A DNA stretch of 64,000 nt from Burkholderiales bacterium (GCA_016223165.1 JACRPO010000017.1:169310-233309), one strand, 5' to 3'. Shown: positions 16,384 through 25,502, numbered from the stretch's first letter. Notes: a model not told the origin generated them from the letters alone. A program made the numbers and translations.

Positions 16384-17316
16384 ATGAGCCCCATCCAGGA
16401 CATCGCCTTCGTGCGCTACCAGGTCACCGACCTCGATCGGCTTCAAGGCTTCCTGGCCGACTTCGGTCTGCCCGCCGTGAGCCGCACGCCCCAAACGCTG
16501 TACTCGCGCGCGGCCGGGCCGGCGCACCATGTGCACGTCGCCGAGCTCGGACCGGAGAACGCCACGGTCGGCTTCGGTCTGCTCGCACGCAGCACCGAGG
16601 CCCTGCGTGAGGTGGCGCACCGCGTCGGCCAGCCGGTGCAGCCGAATCCGGAACCGGGTGGCGGCGAGCGGGTGCGCTTCACCGACCCGTGCGGCTTCGT
16701 GGTCGATGTGATTCACGGCCAGGCCGCGCACGAGCGGCTGAGAGCGCGCGTGCCGCTCGCGTTCAACGACGCCTCAAGCCGACGCCGCCTCGGCCAGCCG
16801 ATCCGGCTGCAACCCCGGCCCTCGACGGTGACGCGGCTCGGTCACGTGGCGCTGCTGGTGGCCGATTTCCCGCGTGCCCACGCGTTCTACCGCGACGTGC
16901 TGGGCTTCGCGACCTCCGACACCTACTGGGCCGGCGCCGAGCAGAACACCATCGCTGCCTTCATGCACTGCGGCTCGGGCGCGCAGTGGACCGACCACCA
17001 CACCCTGGCGCTGATCTGCGCGCAGGACGGCCGCAGCCGCTTCGACCACAGCGCGTTCGAGGTGATCGACCTGGACGACGTGATGCAGGGCGGCGAGTGG
17101 CTGCGCCAGCGCGGCCACGTGCACTCCTGGGGCGTCGGCCGGCATATCCAGGGCAGCCAGATCTTCGACTACTGGCGCGATCCCTTCGGCCACAAGGTCG
17201 AGCACTGGACCGACGGCGACCTTGTCAACGACGCCACGCCGGTGGGCCACGCGCCCATCACGCCCGAAGAGCTGCGGCAATGGGCCCCGCCGATCACGCC
17301 CGAGTTCTTCGTCTGA
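16384..17316 (+). CDS. VOC-family extradiol ring-cleavage dioxygenase
   Basis: 310-aa two-domain vicinal-oxygen-chelate protein, like catechol 2,3-dioxygenases and biphenyl-2,3-diol dioxygenases. The active C-terminal domain (residues 148-285) offers the 2-His-1-carboxylate iron ligands His154 (RLGHVALLV), His222 (RFDHSAFEV) and Glu273 (GHKVEHWTDGD), with catalytic-type His around 246-254. The N-terminal domain lacks a full ligand set, as usual. The ATG at 16384 follows caggag. The neighbouring FAH hydrolase would act on the ring-fission product. The natural substrate is unknown. Confidence 0.9.
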   Translation: MSPIQDIAFVRYQVTDLDRLQGFLADFGLPAVSRTPQTLYSRAAGPAHHVHVAELGPENATVGFGLLARSTEALREVAHRVGQPVQPNPEPGGGERVRFTDPCGFVVDVIHGQAAHERLRARVPLAFNDASSRRRLGQPIRLQPRPSTVTRLGHVALLVADFPRAHAFYRDVLGFATSDTYWAGAEQNTIAAFMHCGSGAQWTDHHTLALICAQDGRSRFDHSAFEVIDLDDVMQGGEWLRQRGHVHSWGVGRHIQGSQIFDYWRDPFGHKVEHWTDGDLVNDATPVGHAPITPEELRQWAPPITPEFFV

Positions 17317-17333
17317 CCCCTCCGACCGACGAC

Positions 17334-18215
17334 ATGAAACTTGCCCGCTATTCCATCGACAACCGCACGACGATCGGCGTCGTGCAAGGCGACCTGGTGC
17401 ACGAGATCGCACGCCTCGTTTCCGAAGCGCCGCGCACGATCCGCGAGGTGCTCGCGGCCGGCGAACCGCTGCGCGCGCGCCTCGCCGAGGCCCTGCGCAT
17501 GTCCCCGGCAGGTGTGCCGCCGGGAGCCGTGCGCCTGCTCGCACCGATTCCCGACGCGCAGAAGTACCTCGCCATCGGCATGAACTACCACGACCACGCC
17601 GAGGAAGCGGCGCGCGCGGGCGTGCCGGTGCCGAAGAACCAGCTGTGGTTCAACAAGCAGGTCAGCTGCCTCACCGGCCCGTACGACCCGATCTACCGTC
17701 CGCGCGTGTCCGACAAGATGGACTACGAGGCGGAACTCGGGGTCGTGATCGGCAAGCGCTGCCGCTACGTCAGCGCCGGTGACGCGGCCAACGTGGTCGG
17801 CGGCTACTTCGTCGCCAACGACGTGACCGCCCGCGACTGGCAGTTCAAGAGTCCGACCTTCACGCTCGGCAAGTCGTTCGACTCGCACGGACCGATCGGC
17901 CCGTGGATCACCACCGCCGACGAAATCGCCGATCCGCATGCGCTGGACATGAAGCTGTGGGTCAACGGCGAGCTGCGCCAGCACGCCAACACCGGCGGCA
18001 TGATCTACAACATCTGGCAGCAGATCGAGGAGCTGTCGCAGGTGATGACGCTCGAGCCGGGCGACCTGATCGCCACCGGCACCTGCGCCAACGTGGGCAT
18101 CGCGCTGGGCACGTTCCTGCAGCCGGGCGACGTGGTGAAGGTCGAGATCGAGAAGCTGGGCCACATCGAGAACCGCGTCGAGGCCGAGCCCGCGCGCCAG
18201 GCGTTCATCGGTTGA
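17334..18215 (+). CDS. Fumarylacetoacetate hydrolase-family protein
   Basis: 293-aa FAH-fold enzyme of the hydrolase/decarboxylase type seen in meta-cleavage pathways. The N-terminal cap is residues 1-70. The catalytic domain begins at YLAIGMNYHDHAEEA, and the Mg/Ca ligands are Glu132, Glu134 (DYEAELGVVIG) and Asp163 (VANDVTARD). The segment KSFDSHGPIGPW and the end around LIATGTCANVGIALG are canonical. The start ATG lies 17 bases after the dioxygenase stop, so they form one operon. It likely hydrolyses or decarboxylates a ring-fission 2-hydroxy-dienoate or acylpyruvate. Confidence 0.92.
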   Translation: MKLARYSIDNRTTIGVVQGDLVHEIARLVSEAPRTIREVLAAGEPLRARLAEALRMSPAGVPPGAVRLLAPIPDAQKYLAIGMNYHDHAEEAARAGVPVPKNQLWFNKQVSCLTGPYDPIYRPRVSDKMDYEAELGVVIGKRCRYVSAGDAANVVGGYFVANDVTARDWQFKSPTFTLGKSFDSHGPIGPWITTADEIADPHALDMKLWVNGELRQHANTGGMIYNIWQQIEELSQVMTLEPGDLIATGTCANVGIALGTFLQPGDVVKVEIEKLGHIENRVEAEPARQAFIG

Positions 18216-18220
18216 GCAGC

Positions 18221-21200
18221 ATGAACAGGCTCGTGCTGCGCACCATTCTCTTCGGGCTGTCCAGGCTGCTGGACAAGGCGGCGCGCTCGCGAACGGCCTT
18301 CCGAAGCTTCGCCAAGCGCCACGACGCGGTGGTCCAGATCCAGCTCAAGGACGGCAGCCTCGGCCGCTGGTTCGACGTGCGCAGCGGCCGCGTCCGCAGT
18401 GCCGCCGGCATCCATCCGCATCCCGACGTGCGCATGATGTTCAAGGACGTCGCCACCGCGCTCGCGATGATGAAGCCCAACGCCGATATCGGCGAGGTCG
18501 TGCACGCGGCGAAGACCTTCAAGGTGACGGTGGTGGGCCCCGATCCGCTGTGTGTCTGGTGGATGCAGCTGCTGAACCTGTCGCAGAGCTCGGCGCTGAA
18601 GATGGGCACGGCGCAGGCTGGCGGCTGCACGCGCTACACCATGTTGACCAACGGCGGCCCGCTGTTCGTGCACGTGAAGGACGGTCGCATCGTGCGCCTG
18701 ACGCCGATCGAGTTCGAACGCGACGACGCCGGTCCCTGGACCATCGTGGCGCGCGGCCGGCGCTTCACGCCGCGGCGCATGGCCACCGTCGCCACGCATG
18801 CGCTGGCGATGAAATCGGCCGTGTATTCCGACAGGCGCATCCTTCACCCGATGAAGCGGATCGACTTCGACCCCGACGGTGATCGCAACCCGGCCAGGCG
18901 CGGCAAGAGCGGCTACGTGCGCATCAGCTGGGACGAGGCGCTGGACATCGTTTCCAGGGAGATCCTGCGCCAGCGCCGCGTGCACGGCCCCGGCGCGATG
19001 GCCATCACCCACGGCTCGCACCACCAGTGGGGCAACGTCGGCTACTACCTCAGCTCGCTGCTGCGATTCGGCAACCTGGTCGGCTTCACGCGCGTCGCGG
19101 CCAACCCCGACAGCTGGGAGGGCTGGTACTGGGGCGCGATGCACCACTGGGGCCAGAGCCAGCGCGTCGGCGTAGCCGGTGCCTATGGCACAGTCGAAGA
19201 CTGCCTGGAGGAAGCCGAACTGATGGTCTTCTGGTCGAGCGACCCGGAGACCACGCGCGGAGCCTACTCGGCGCACGAGGGCACGCAGCGGCGCCAATGG
19301 GCGCGCGAGCTGGGCATGCAGTTCGTGCACATCGATCCGCATTTCAATCCGACCGCCGCCTGGCTGGGCGGGCGCTGGGTCCCGATCCGCCCAGGCACCG
19401 ACGCCGCGCTGGCGACGGCGATCATGCAGGTGTGGGTCGCGGAAGACCTGTACGACCATGACTACGTCGCGGCGCGCACCACCGGTTTCGAAGCCTGGCG
19501 CGACCACCTGATGGGCCTGGACGACGGTGTGCCCAAGACACCGGAATGGCAGGAAGGCGAGACCGGCGTGCCGGCCAAGGACGTCCGTGCGCTCGCACGC
19601 CTGATGGCGCGCAAGAAGCTCTATCTCGCCGCGGGCGCCGCCGGCGGCGGGTTCGGTGGCGCAGGCCGCGGCGCCACCGGCGCGCAGTGGGCACGCTGCA
19701 TGGTGATGCTGATGGCCATGCGCGGCCTGGGCAAGCCAGGCGTCAACATGGGCAACCTCGAGTGCGGCGCGCCGCTGGACCACGAGTTCTATTTCCCCGG
19801 CTACGCCGACGGCGGCATCAGCGGCGAGTTGCAGTGGAACGGCAACGCGGTGCACAACTACCAGAAGATGCCGCATGTCATCACCGTCAATCCGGTGCGG
19901 CAGCAAGTGCCCAAGCAGCAGTTCCCGGAAGCCATCGTCAAGGGCAAGGCCAGCGGCTACCTGTGGGATGGCCTGGCCACCGAAATTCAGTTCGCGCCGT
20001 TCACCTATCCGATGCCGGGCTATGCGCGCATCCACATGATCTACAAGTACGGCGGCTCATGGTTCAGCACGCTGACCGAGTCGGCGCGCATGGCCGATGC
20101 CTATCGCCACGAGAGCATCGAGTTCGTCGTCAACCAGTCGATCTGGATGGAGGGCGAGGCCCTCTTCGCCGATCTGATCCTGCCGGCGTGCACGCAGTTC
20201 GAGCGCTACGACATCGGCGAATGGTGCGCCGCCGGAGGCTACCTGCCGCATGGCTTCAACAACGTCAACCACCGCGTGGTCGCGCTGCAGCACAAGTGCA
20301 TCGAACCACTGGGCGAATCGAAGTCCGACTACGAGATCTTCAGCCTCATCCTGCAGCGCCTCGGACTGGGCGCGATGTTCACCGAGGGCTGCAGCGAGCT
20401 CGACTGGTGCAAGCGCGTGTTCGACTCGTCCGACGTCGCCCGTCGCATGTCCTGGGCCGAGTTCTGCCGCAAGGGCTATTACGTCGTGCCGGCCGAGCGG
20501 GAGGCGCTGCGCGCCCCGGTGCAGTTCCGCTGGTTCGCCGACGGGCGGACCAAGGACATCTGCGAGGCGATTCCGCTGCCGTCGCAATGGTCCGGCGGCT
20601 TTGGCGCGGGGCTGCAGACGCCGAGCGGCAAGCTCGAATTCCTGCCCGAGACGCTGAAGCGCGCCGACCCCGACAACCCCGAGCGCCCGGTGTTGAACCG
20701 CTACAACCCCTCGTGGGAAGGCCGGCGCAGCGGCGAGCTCGCGCTGCGTTTCCCGTTGCAGATGATCGCCACGCATTCGCGCTACAGCTTTCACACCAGC
20801 GTCGACGGCAAGGGCAGCTTCGTCAACGACATCGAGGATCACCGCGTGCTCATCGGCGGCCATGCGTACTGGGTGCTGCGCATGAACGCGCTCGACGCCG
20901 CCGAGCGCAGCATCGCCCATCACGGCCTCGTCAAGGTGTTCAACGACCGCGGCGCGGTGATCTGCGCGGCCGACGTGTCGCCGATGATGGCACGCGGCGT
21001 CGTGAAGGCCTTCGAAGCCAGCGCGGAGTACCAGCCGGTGCAGGCCAACGGCGAGACGGTGGACATCGGCGGCTGCCTGAACGTGCTCACCTCGTCGCGC
21101 ACGGCGATGCGCGGCACCAGCAGCATGGCGCCCAACGCCTGCCTGGTGCAGGTGCTTCCCTGGCGCGTTGAGCCAGCGCAGGCCGCGGCGGCCGTGCAGC

Positions 21201-21241
21201 GCCGGCCCGAAACGGTGGACGAAGGACTGGTGGCGCCATGA
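18221..21241 (+). CDS. Molybdopterin oxidoreductase, pyrogallol-phloroglucinol transhydroxylase-like large subunit with N-terminal extension
   Basis: 1006-aa member of the DMSO-reductase superfamily. Residues about 135 on closely resemble the transhydroxylase/phenol hydroxylase branch: TNGGPLFVHVKDGRIVRL, MKRIDFDPDGDRNP, ISWDEALDIVSREI and PDSWEGWYWGAMHHWG. From memory of the Pelobacter enzyme, Mo ligand Ser175, Asp174 and His144 map to Ser298, Asp297 and His267 with one constant offset of 123. No N-terminal [4Fe-4S] cysteine motif is seen, consistent with that branch. The first ~120 residues are an extra domain resembling SCP2 sterol-carrier folds (VVQIQLKDGSLGRWFDV). No Tat signal is visible. 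The gene starts 5 bases after the FAH gene. It probably hydroxylates or transhydroxylates a polyphenol. Confidence 0.88.
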   Translation: MNRLVLRTILFGLSRLLDKAARSRTAFRSFAKRHDAVVQIQLKDGSLGRWFDVRSGRVRSAAGIHPHPDVRMMFKDVATALAMMKPNADIGEVVHAAKTFKVTVVGPDPLCVWWMQLLNLSQSSALKMGTAQAGGCTRYTMLTNGGPLFVHVKDGRIVRLTPIEFERDDAGPWTIVARGRRFTPRRMATVATHALAMKSAVYSDRRILHPMKRIDFDPDGDRNPARRGKSGYVRISWDEALDIVSREILRQRRVHGPGAMAITHGSHHQWGNVGYYLSSLLRFGNLVGFTRVAANPDSWEGWYWGAMHHWGQSQRVGVAGAYGTVEDCLEEAELMVFWSSDPETTRGAYSAHEGTQRRQWARELGMQFVHIDPHFNPTAAWLGGRWVPIRPGTDAALATAIMQVWVAEDLYDHDYVAARTTGFEAWRDHLMGLDDGVPKTPEWQEGETGVPAKDVRALARLMARKKLYLAAGAAGGGFGGAGRGATGAQWARCMVMLMAMRGLGKPGVNMGNLECGAPLDHEFYFPGYADGGISGELQWNGNAVHNYQKMPHVITVNPVRQQVPKQQFPEAIVKGKASGYLWDGLATEIQFAPFTYPMPGYARIHMIYKYGGSWFSTLTESARMADAYRHESIEFVVNQSIWMEGEALFADLILPACTQFERYDIGEWCAAGGYLPHGFNNVNHRVVALQHKCIEPLGESKSDYEIFSLILQRLGLGAMFTEGCSELDWCKRVFDSSDVARRMSWAEFCRKGYYVVPAEREALRAPVQFRWFADGRTKDICEAIPLPSQWSGGFGAGLQTPSGKLEFLPETLKRADPDNPERPVLNRYNPSWEGRRSGELALRFPLQMIATHSRYSFHTSVDGKGSFVNDIEDHRVLIGGHAYWVLRMNALDAAERSIAHHGLVKVFNDRGAVICAADVSPMMARGVVKAFEASAEYQPVQANGETVDIGGCLNVLTSSRTAMRGTSSMAPNACLVQVLPWRVEPAQAAAAVQRRPETVDEGLVAP

Positions 21242-21296
21242 GCCTGCGGACCGTCCCCAAGGCGAACTCCGCGGTGCGGAGCACGGAGGTTGCCTA

Positions 21297-22136
21297 ATGA
21301 GCAAGTGGAACCTGATCATCGACGTCGCCGAGTGCCACAACTGCCACAACTGCGTCGTGGCGGCCAAGGACGAATTGGTCGGCAATCACTTTCCACGGTA
21401 CTCGGCGCCGCACCCGGCTCAGGGGCAGGGCGCGATCCGCATCGAACGGCACGTGCGCGGCCGCGGCCACCACCTGGACACCGCCTACCTGCCTCGCATG
21501 TGCCAGCACTGCGATGATGCGCCCTGCGTGAAGGCCGCGGGCGGCGCGGTGAGCAAGCGCGCCGACGGCATCGTGCTCTTCGACCCCGAGGCCTGCCGGG
21601 GCCGGCGCGACCTGACGCAGGTCTGCCCTTACGGTGCGGTGATCTGGAACGAGGAACTGCAATTGCCGCAGACCTGGTTCTTCGACGCGCACCTCCTCGA
21701 TGCCGGCTGGCGCGAGCCGCGCTGCGTGACGGTCTGTCCGACGCGCGCGCTGCAGGCCGTGCGCATCGACGACGCGGCGATGGCCGAGCGCGCGCGCGCT
21801 GAAGGCCTGCGCACGCTCCATCCGGAGGCGGGCACTCGGCCGCGGGTGTACTACCGCCATCTCGCACGCATCGACGGCGTGTTCGTCGCCGGCAGCGTGG
21901 TGGATGCGGGCGCGGCCGAATGCGTCGAGGGTGCGCAGGTTGAACTGCTGCGCGACGGACGCGCGGTCGCCCAGGCACGCACCGACGCCTTCGGCGATTT
22001 CCGCATCGACGGTCTGTCGCCGGACAGTGGCGCATATCAGCTGGTCGCCCGGCACGAGCTGCAGGGCTCGGCCCGGCGGCAAGTGCAGGTCGGACCGCAC
22101 AGCGCCGTCCTGGGCGATATCGCACTCGAGCCATGA
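21297..22136 (+). CDS. Iron-sulfur small subunit of the transhydroxylase-like enzyme
   Basis: 279-aa electron-transfer subunit paired with the preceding large subunit. It begins MSKWNLIIDVAECHNCHNC and has ferredoxin-type motifs to about residue 150 (CQHCDDAPC, CPYGAVIWNEE, CVTVCPTRAL), then a C-terminal Cna-B/transthyretin-like beta domain (about residues 192-279, VFVAGSVVDAG), the same architecture as the transhydroxylase beta subunit. Odd: only ten cysteines are positioned as cluster ligands (13, 16, 19, 69, 72, 77, 100, 110, 143, 147). The expected fourth cysteine of the first motif is Ala23, and the CxxC pair before HLLDAG is replaced by WFFD. The start is 55 bases after the large-subunit stop. 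Confidence 0.87.
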   Translation: MSKWNLIIDVAECHNCHNCVVAAKDELVGNHFPRYSAPHPAQGQGAIRIERHVRGRGHHLDTAYLPRMCQHCDDAPCVKAAGGAVSKRADGIVLFDPEACRGRRDLTQVCPYGAVIWNEELQLPQTWFFDAHLLDAGWREPRCVTVCPTRALQAVRIDDAAMAERARAEGLRTLHPEAGTRPRVYYRHLARIDGVFVAGSVVDAGAAECVEGAQVELLRDGRAVAQARTDAFGDFRIDGLSPDSGAYQLVARHELQGSARRQVQVGPHSAVLGDIALEP

Positions 22137-22227
22137 AGGAGCCCACCTGTCGATACGCCGTGTGATCCCCGGCGCGAGGCCCGACGCGCGAACCGCTGAT
22201 ACACCACTGCTTTGATCTGGATACGCC

Positions 22228-23109
22228 ATGCAAGAGACCATCATCATCACCTGCGCCCTGACCGGGGCGGGCCCCTTGTCGAAGAACCCTGCACAGCCGA
22301 TCACACCGAGGCAGATCGCCGAAGCCGGTCTGGCTGCGGCCGAGGCGGGGGCGGCCATCCTGCACGTGCACGTGCGCGAGCCGCAGACCGGTCAGTTCTC
22401 CGGCGAGCTCGCCCTGTACGAGGAAGCGGTGGGCCTGATCCGCGAACGCAATACAGACGTCATCATCAATCTCACCACCGGCCTCGGCTCTGGCTTCTAC
22501 CCGAAGGACAGGCTGCTGCCGCTCGAAGCCGGCCCGGAGACGCATATCTGGACGCCTGAGAAGCGCGTCGAGCACGTGCTCAAGCTGCGGCCCGAGATCT
22601 GCACGCTCGATCTCGTCACGGCCCAGGTGTTCGGCGGCATCGTCATCAGCACCGAGCAGGTGCTCACGCGCATGGCAACGTTGGTGCGCGAGGCCGGTGT
22701 CAAGCCCGAGATCGAACTGTCCGACAGCGGCGACGCAGTGCTGGCCAAGCACCTGATCGCCCGCGGCGTGCTTGACGGCCCGGGCATGTATTCCTTCGTG
22801 ATGGGGCTGGACTTCACGATGCCGGCCGACACGGAGACGATGACCTACATCCGCAACCTGTTGCCCGCCGGCGCACAGTTCCAGGGCTTCGGCATCGGCC
22901 GCAACCAGTTCCCGATGGCGATGCAGTCGGCGCTTGTCGGCGGCCACGTCCGCGTGGGCTTGGAGGACAACGCCTTCATCAGCCGCGGTGTGTTCGCGAA
23001 GAGCAACGCCGAGCAGGTGACCAAGGCCCGGCGGATGATCGAAGACTTGGGCCCGGCGATTGCGTCGCCGTCGCAGGCGCGGTCCGTTCTGAACCTGCTC
23101 CCGCGCTGA
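22228..23109 (+). CDS. BKACE-family beta-keto acid cleavage enzyme (DUF849)
   Basis: 293-aa TIM-barrel enzyme of the 3-keto-5-aminohexanoate cleavage family, which condenses a beta-keto acid with acetyl-CoA to give a CoA ester and acetoacetate. The Zn ligands His46 and His48 are in AAILHVHVRE, and further signatures are VIINLTTGLG, ELSDSGDAVLAKHLIARG and GGHVRVGLEDNAFISRGV near the third ligand region. Length is typical. It is the last plus-strand gene of the catabolic run, 91 bases after the small subunit, and probably acts on the lower pathway. The exact beta-keto substrate is not predictable. Confidence 0.93.
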   Translation: MQETIIITCALTGAGPLSKNPAQPITPRQIAEAGLAAAEAGAAILHVHVREPQTGQFSGELALYEEAVGLIRERNTDVIINLTTGLGSGFYPKDRLLPLEAGPETHIWTPEKRVEHVLKLRPEICTLDLVTAQVFGGIVISTEQVLTRMATLVREAGVKPEIELSDSGDAVLAKHLIARGVLDGPGMYSFVMGLDFTMPADTETMTYIRNLLPAGAQFQGFGIGRNQFPMAMQSALVGGHVRVGLEDNAFISRGVFAKSNAEQVTKARRMIEDLGPAIASPSQARSVLNLLPR

Positions 23110-23123
23110 CACCGCGACCCGAG

Positions 23124-24083
23124 TCAGCCGCCTCCTAGGCGCAGCGCAAACGCCGCCTTGTCGCTCACGTCCAGCTTGACATATGCCGAACGCAGGTGGT
23201 GGCGCACGGTGGCCGGCGCCAGGCCGAGTTCGTCAGCCACCTGGCGGTAGGACTGGCCTGCCGCGAAGGCGGTGGCGACGGCGCGCTCCTGCCTGGTCAG
23301 CAGATCGCGCGGTTCGCGCCGGCGCATCGCGAGGAAGACATTGTCGCCGGCCCAGCGAATGCCGGCGTGCAAATGGCGGCCGAGGTAGTCGGGCTGGCGG
23401 GCGGCGATGCGCGCCACCAGCGGCGCCGGCAGCAGCGGCCCTGCCCAGCCCGGCCACTCGCCGCGCAGCAAATCCAGCGAGCCCGGTTCCGCGACCCGCA
23501 GCGAGCCCATCGAGTCGGTGGCCATCAGCATCGTCTTCTCGGGGTTGCGCAGTGCCGTCAATTGGTCCGCCAGCGCCATGTCCAACGCGGCGGACAGGTG
23601 CGGCGCCAGCAGCTCGAGCAGCCCCATGTCTGCGGCCGAGAAGCGCGGCGTCGCCCGGCGCCGCGCCAGCGAGATGAAGTTGGAGATGCCCGACGCCACG
23701 TCGAGATCGGCGATGCAGAGGGACTGGGCGATGCCCATGTGGTCGGTCAGCGCCGCCGTGCTCGGCTGTGAATGCAGGTCGGCGCGGCTGAAGTAGTGAG
23801 TGCGGCCGGGATCCTTGACGACGCGACGCGCCACCACGTTGCCGCGGTCGGTGAGGTTCAGTCGCTCGTCGATATCCTCCGGCAGCTCGTAGGCGAACGA
23901 GCAGTGCACGCGGTGCTCGCCGTTGGCGAGGCTGGCGCGCCCCCACCAGGCGCAATCGAACGCGACGTGGCGACGCATGCACTCGATTGCGCGCCGCTGG
24001 AAAGCCACCGCATCACCCGTGCGCGACGCCGAGTAGACCTGCAGGAGCAGCGAACCGAGCGCGTCGGCACCGATAGAGACCAT
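23124..24083 (-). CDS. LuxR-type transcriptional regulator
   Basis: 319-aa regulator with a C-terminal LuxR helix-turn-helix (residues about 255-315: LLTRQERAVATAFAAGQSYRQ, LGLAPATVRHHLRSAYVKL) and a 240-residue N-terminal sensor region that could be GAF-like but is not clearly recognisable. The ATG at 24083 is preferred over an upstream TTG at 24110. It is convergent with the BKACE gene (14-base gap) and divergent from the broken Rieske oxygenase gene, which it may once have controlled. Confidence 0.85.
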   Translation of the reverse strand: MVSIGADALGSLLLQVYSASRTGDAVAFQRRAIECMRRHVAFDCAWWGRASLANGEHRVHCSFAYELPEDIDERLNLTDRGNVVARRVVKDPGRTHYFSRADLHSQPSTAALTDHMGIAQSLCIADLDVASGISNFISLARRRATPRFSAADMGLLELLAPHLSAALDMALADQLTALRNPEKTMLMATDSMGSLRVAEPGSLDLLRGEWPGWAGPLLPAPLVARIAARQPDYLGRHLHAGIRWAGDNVFLAMRRREPRDLLTRQERAVATAFAAGQSYRQVADELGLAPATVRHHLRSAYVKLDVSDKAAFALRLGGG

Positions 24084-24203
24084 GCGTGGGCGGCAAAGCG
24101 CGTGAATCAAATGAACGATTCGACGTTCGATGCGCGTGACTATCCCCCTTTGCGATCCGATGGCAATCGAGCCATCCCCCTACAACAAGTACGAGGTCCG
24201 TCG

Positions 24204-24764
24204 ATGAAGTTCGTCAGAAACACCTGGTACTGCGCAGCCTGGTCGGAATCGATCGGACGTGGGCCGATCCAGAGGAAATTCCTCGGCGAGGCCATCGTTC
24301 TGTACCGGAGCGAGAGCGGCGACCCGGTTGCGTTGAGCAACCGCTGCCCGCATCGCTTCGCGCCGATGCACAAGGGCTGCCTGAAGGGCGACGCGATCGA
24401 GTGCCCGCAGCACGGCCTGCGCGTCGAACCCTCGGCCGCGTGCGTGTACAACCCGCATGGCGACGGGAAGATCCCGCGGGCGGCGAAGCTGAAGCCCTTT
24501 CCGCCGCACGAACGCGACGGCATCGTCTGGATCTGGATGGGCGAGACCGAGAAGGCCGATCCAGCAAGCTGCTTGCCGAGCGCTATGCCGCCTTCATGAA
24601 GGACAGCGCGCGTTTCGCGGTCGGCGTCGGTGACGTGCAGGTCCATGCAAACTACCTGCTGGTGATGGACAACCTGCTGGACCTGTCGCACGTGCCCTTC
24701 GTGCACCCGAACACGGTCGGTGGCCGCCCGGAGGATTCGGTCGGCAACGGAATGAAGGGCGCTG
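24204..24764 (+). pseudogene. Broken Rieske aromatic oxygenase (VanA-like), frameshifted and truncated
   Basis: The first 120 codons from ATG 24204 encode the N-terminus of a vanillate demethylase-type oxygenase: MKFVRNTWYCAAWS, the Rieske motif CPHRFAPMHKG...CPQHGL, and NPHGDGKIP. After KADP (about 24561-24563) homology continues only in the next frame (AERYAAFMKDSARF, then HANYLLVMDNLLDLSHVPF with mononuclear-iron-type residues), as if one base had been lost. Homology stops near 24764, well short of the usual 340-360 residues; the remaining 140 bases before the next gene look unrelated. This indicates a frameshift plus deletion of the catalytic C-terminus. A sequencing error could explain the frameshift but not the truncation. 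Confidence 0.82.
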
Positions 24765-24901
24765 AAGGCACCGCGGCAGCCGCGCGGTGGCCTGCCGGGC
24801 TCCGCGGGGCACCAGGGCCCGCATCCACAGCCGGTTCGGCCCCAGGCGGAACCAAGGGCTCGCCAGCGGATCCGACCAAGTCCTTCCGGCACCATGAGGA
24901 G

Positions 24902-25387
24902 ATGACCATGGCTCAAGTGCTGCGTTGCAAGGAGTGCGACGGCGAAATGACGCTGTTGCCGCTTCCGCCCATCGAGGGCGAGGAGCACGGCCTGCACATG
25001 AGGATCGACGGCTTGCCGGCGCTGCGCTGCGCCAATGGACACACGCGCTTCGTGGCCGCGGCCTTCCCGTCGAAGTTCCTGGACCGGCTGCTGGCGGCCC
25101 CTGACCTGGTGCCGCTGGATGCGGCGAGCCAGAAGGGCTTCCTGCGCAAGCGCTACTGCTGCCCGGCCTGCGGCGGGGAACTGGACACGGACCACGCCGG
25201 TCGCGTCGAAGCCGAGCACTCGATGGCCTACGACGGCCTGCGGCCCATTGCCGTGCACGTGGACCTGCCCTCGTACCGCTGTGCCGCCTGCGAGCACGAA
25301 TATGTAGAGCCACGCGAGACGATGGTCAGCGACCTGATGCAGGCCTCGGCACACGCCTTCCGCTCGGCTCACATCGCACCTGGCTGA
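24902..25387 (+). CDS. Zinc-ribbon protein of unknown function
   Basis: 161-aa protein with metal-binding cysteine sets: CKEC (residues 8-11), LRCANGH (about 41-47), CCPACGGE (about 83-90) and YRCAACEHEYVEP (about 123-135). The two halves look like paired zinc ribbons (MqsA/YgiT-like spacing, but no helix-turn-helix is seen). The ATG at 24902 or the one six bases later could start it. It lies just after the deletion junction of the Rieske pseudogene; its frame runs on from the Rieske fragment by chance. I do not recognise a function. Confidence 0.7.
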   Translation: MTMAQVLRCKECDGEMTLLPLPPIEGEEHGLHMRIDGLPALRCANGHTRFVAAAFPSKFLDRLLAAPDLVPLDAASQKGFLRKRYCCPACGGELDTDHAGRVEAEHSMAYDGLRPIAVHVDLPSYRCAACEHEYVEPRETMVSDLMQASAHAFRSAHIAPG

Positions 25388-25502
25388 GCTTGGGCGCAGC
25401 ACCGTCCCTGCGGGCGGTGCTGGTGCGAATCGCGAAGGGCGAGCGCCTGTCCGCGCGAGCGCGGCTTGCAGGGCATCGCAGCGCATGCGCTACGCTCGCC
25501 CT

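Noticed and set aside
24765..24901. Insertion sequence at the Rieske break
   Set aside because: No terminal inverted repeats, target duplication or transposase fragment could be seen; a simple deletion explains the junction.
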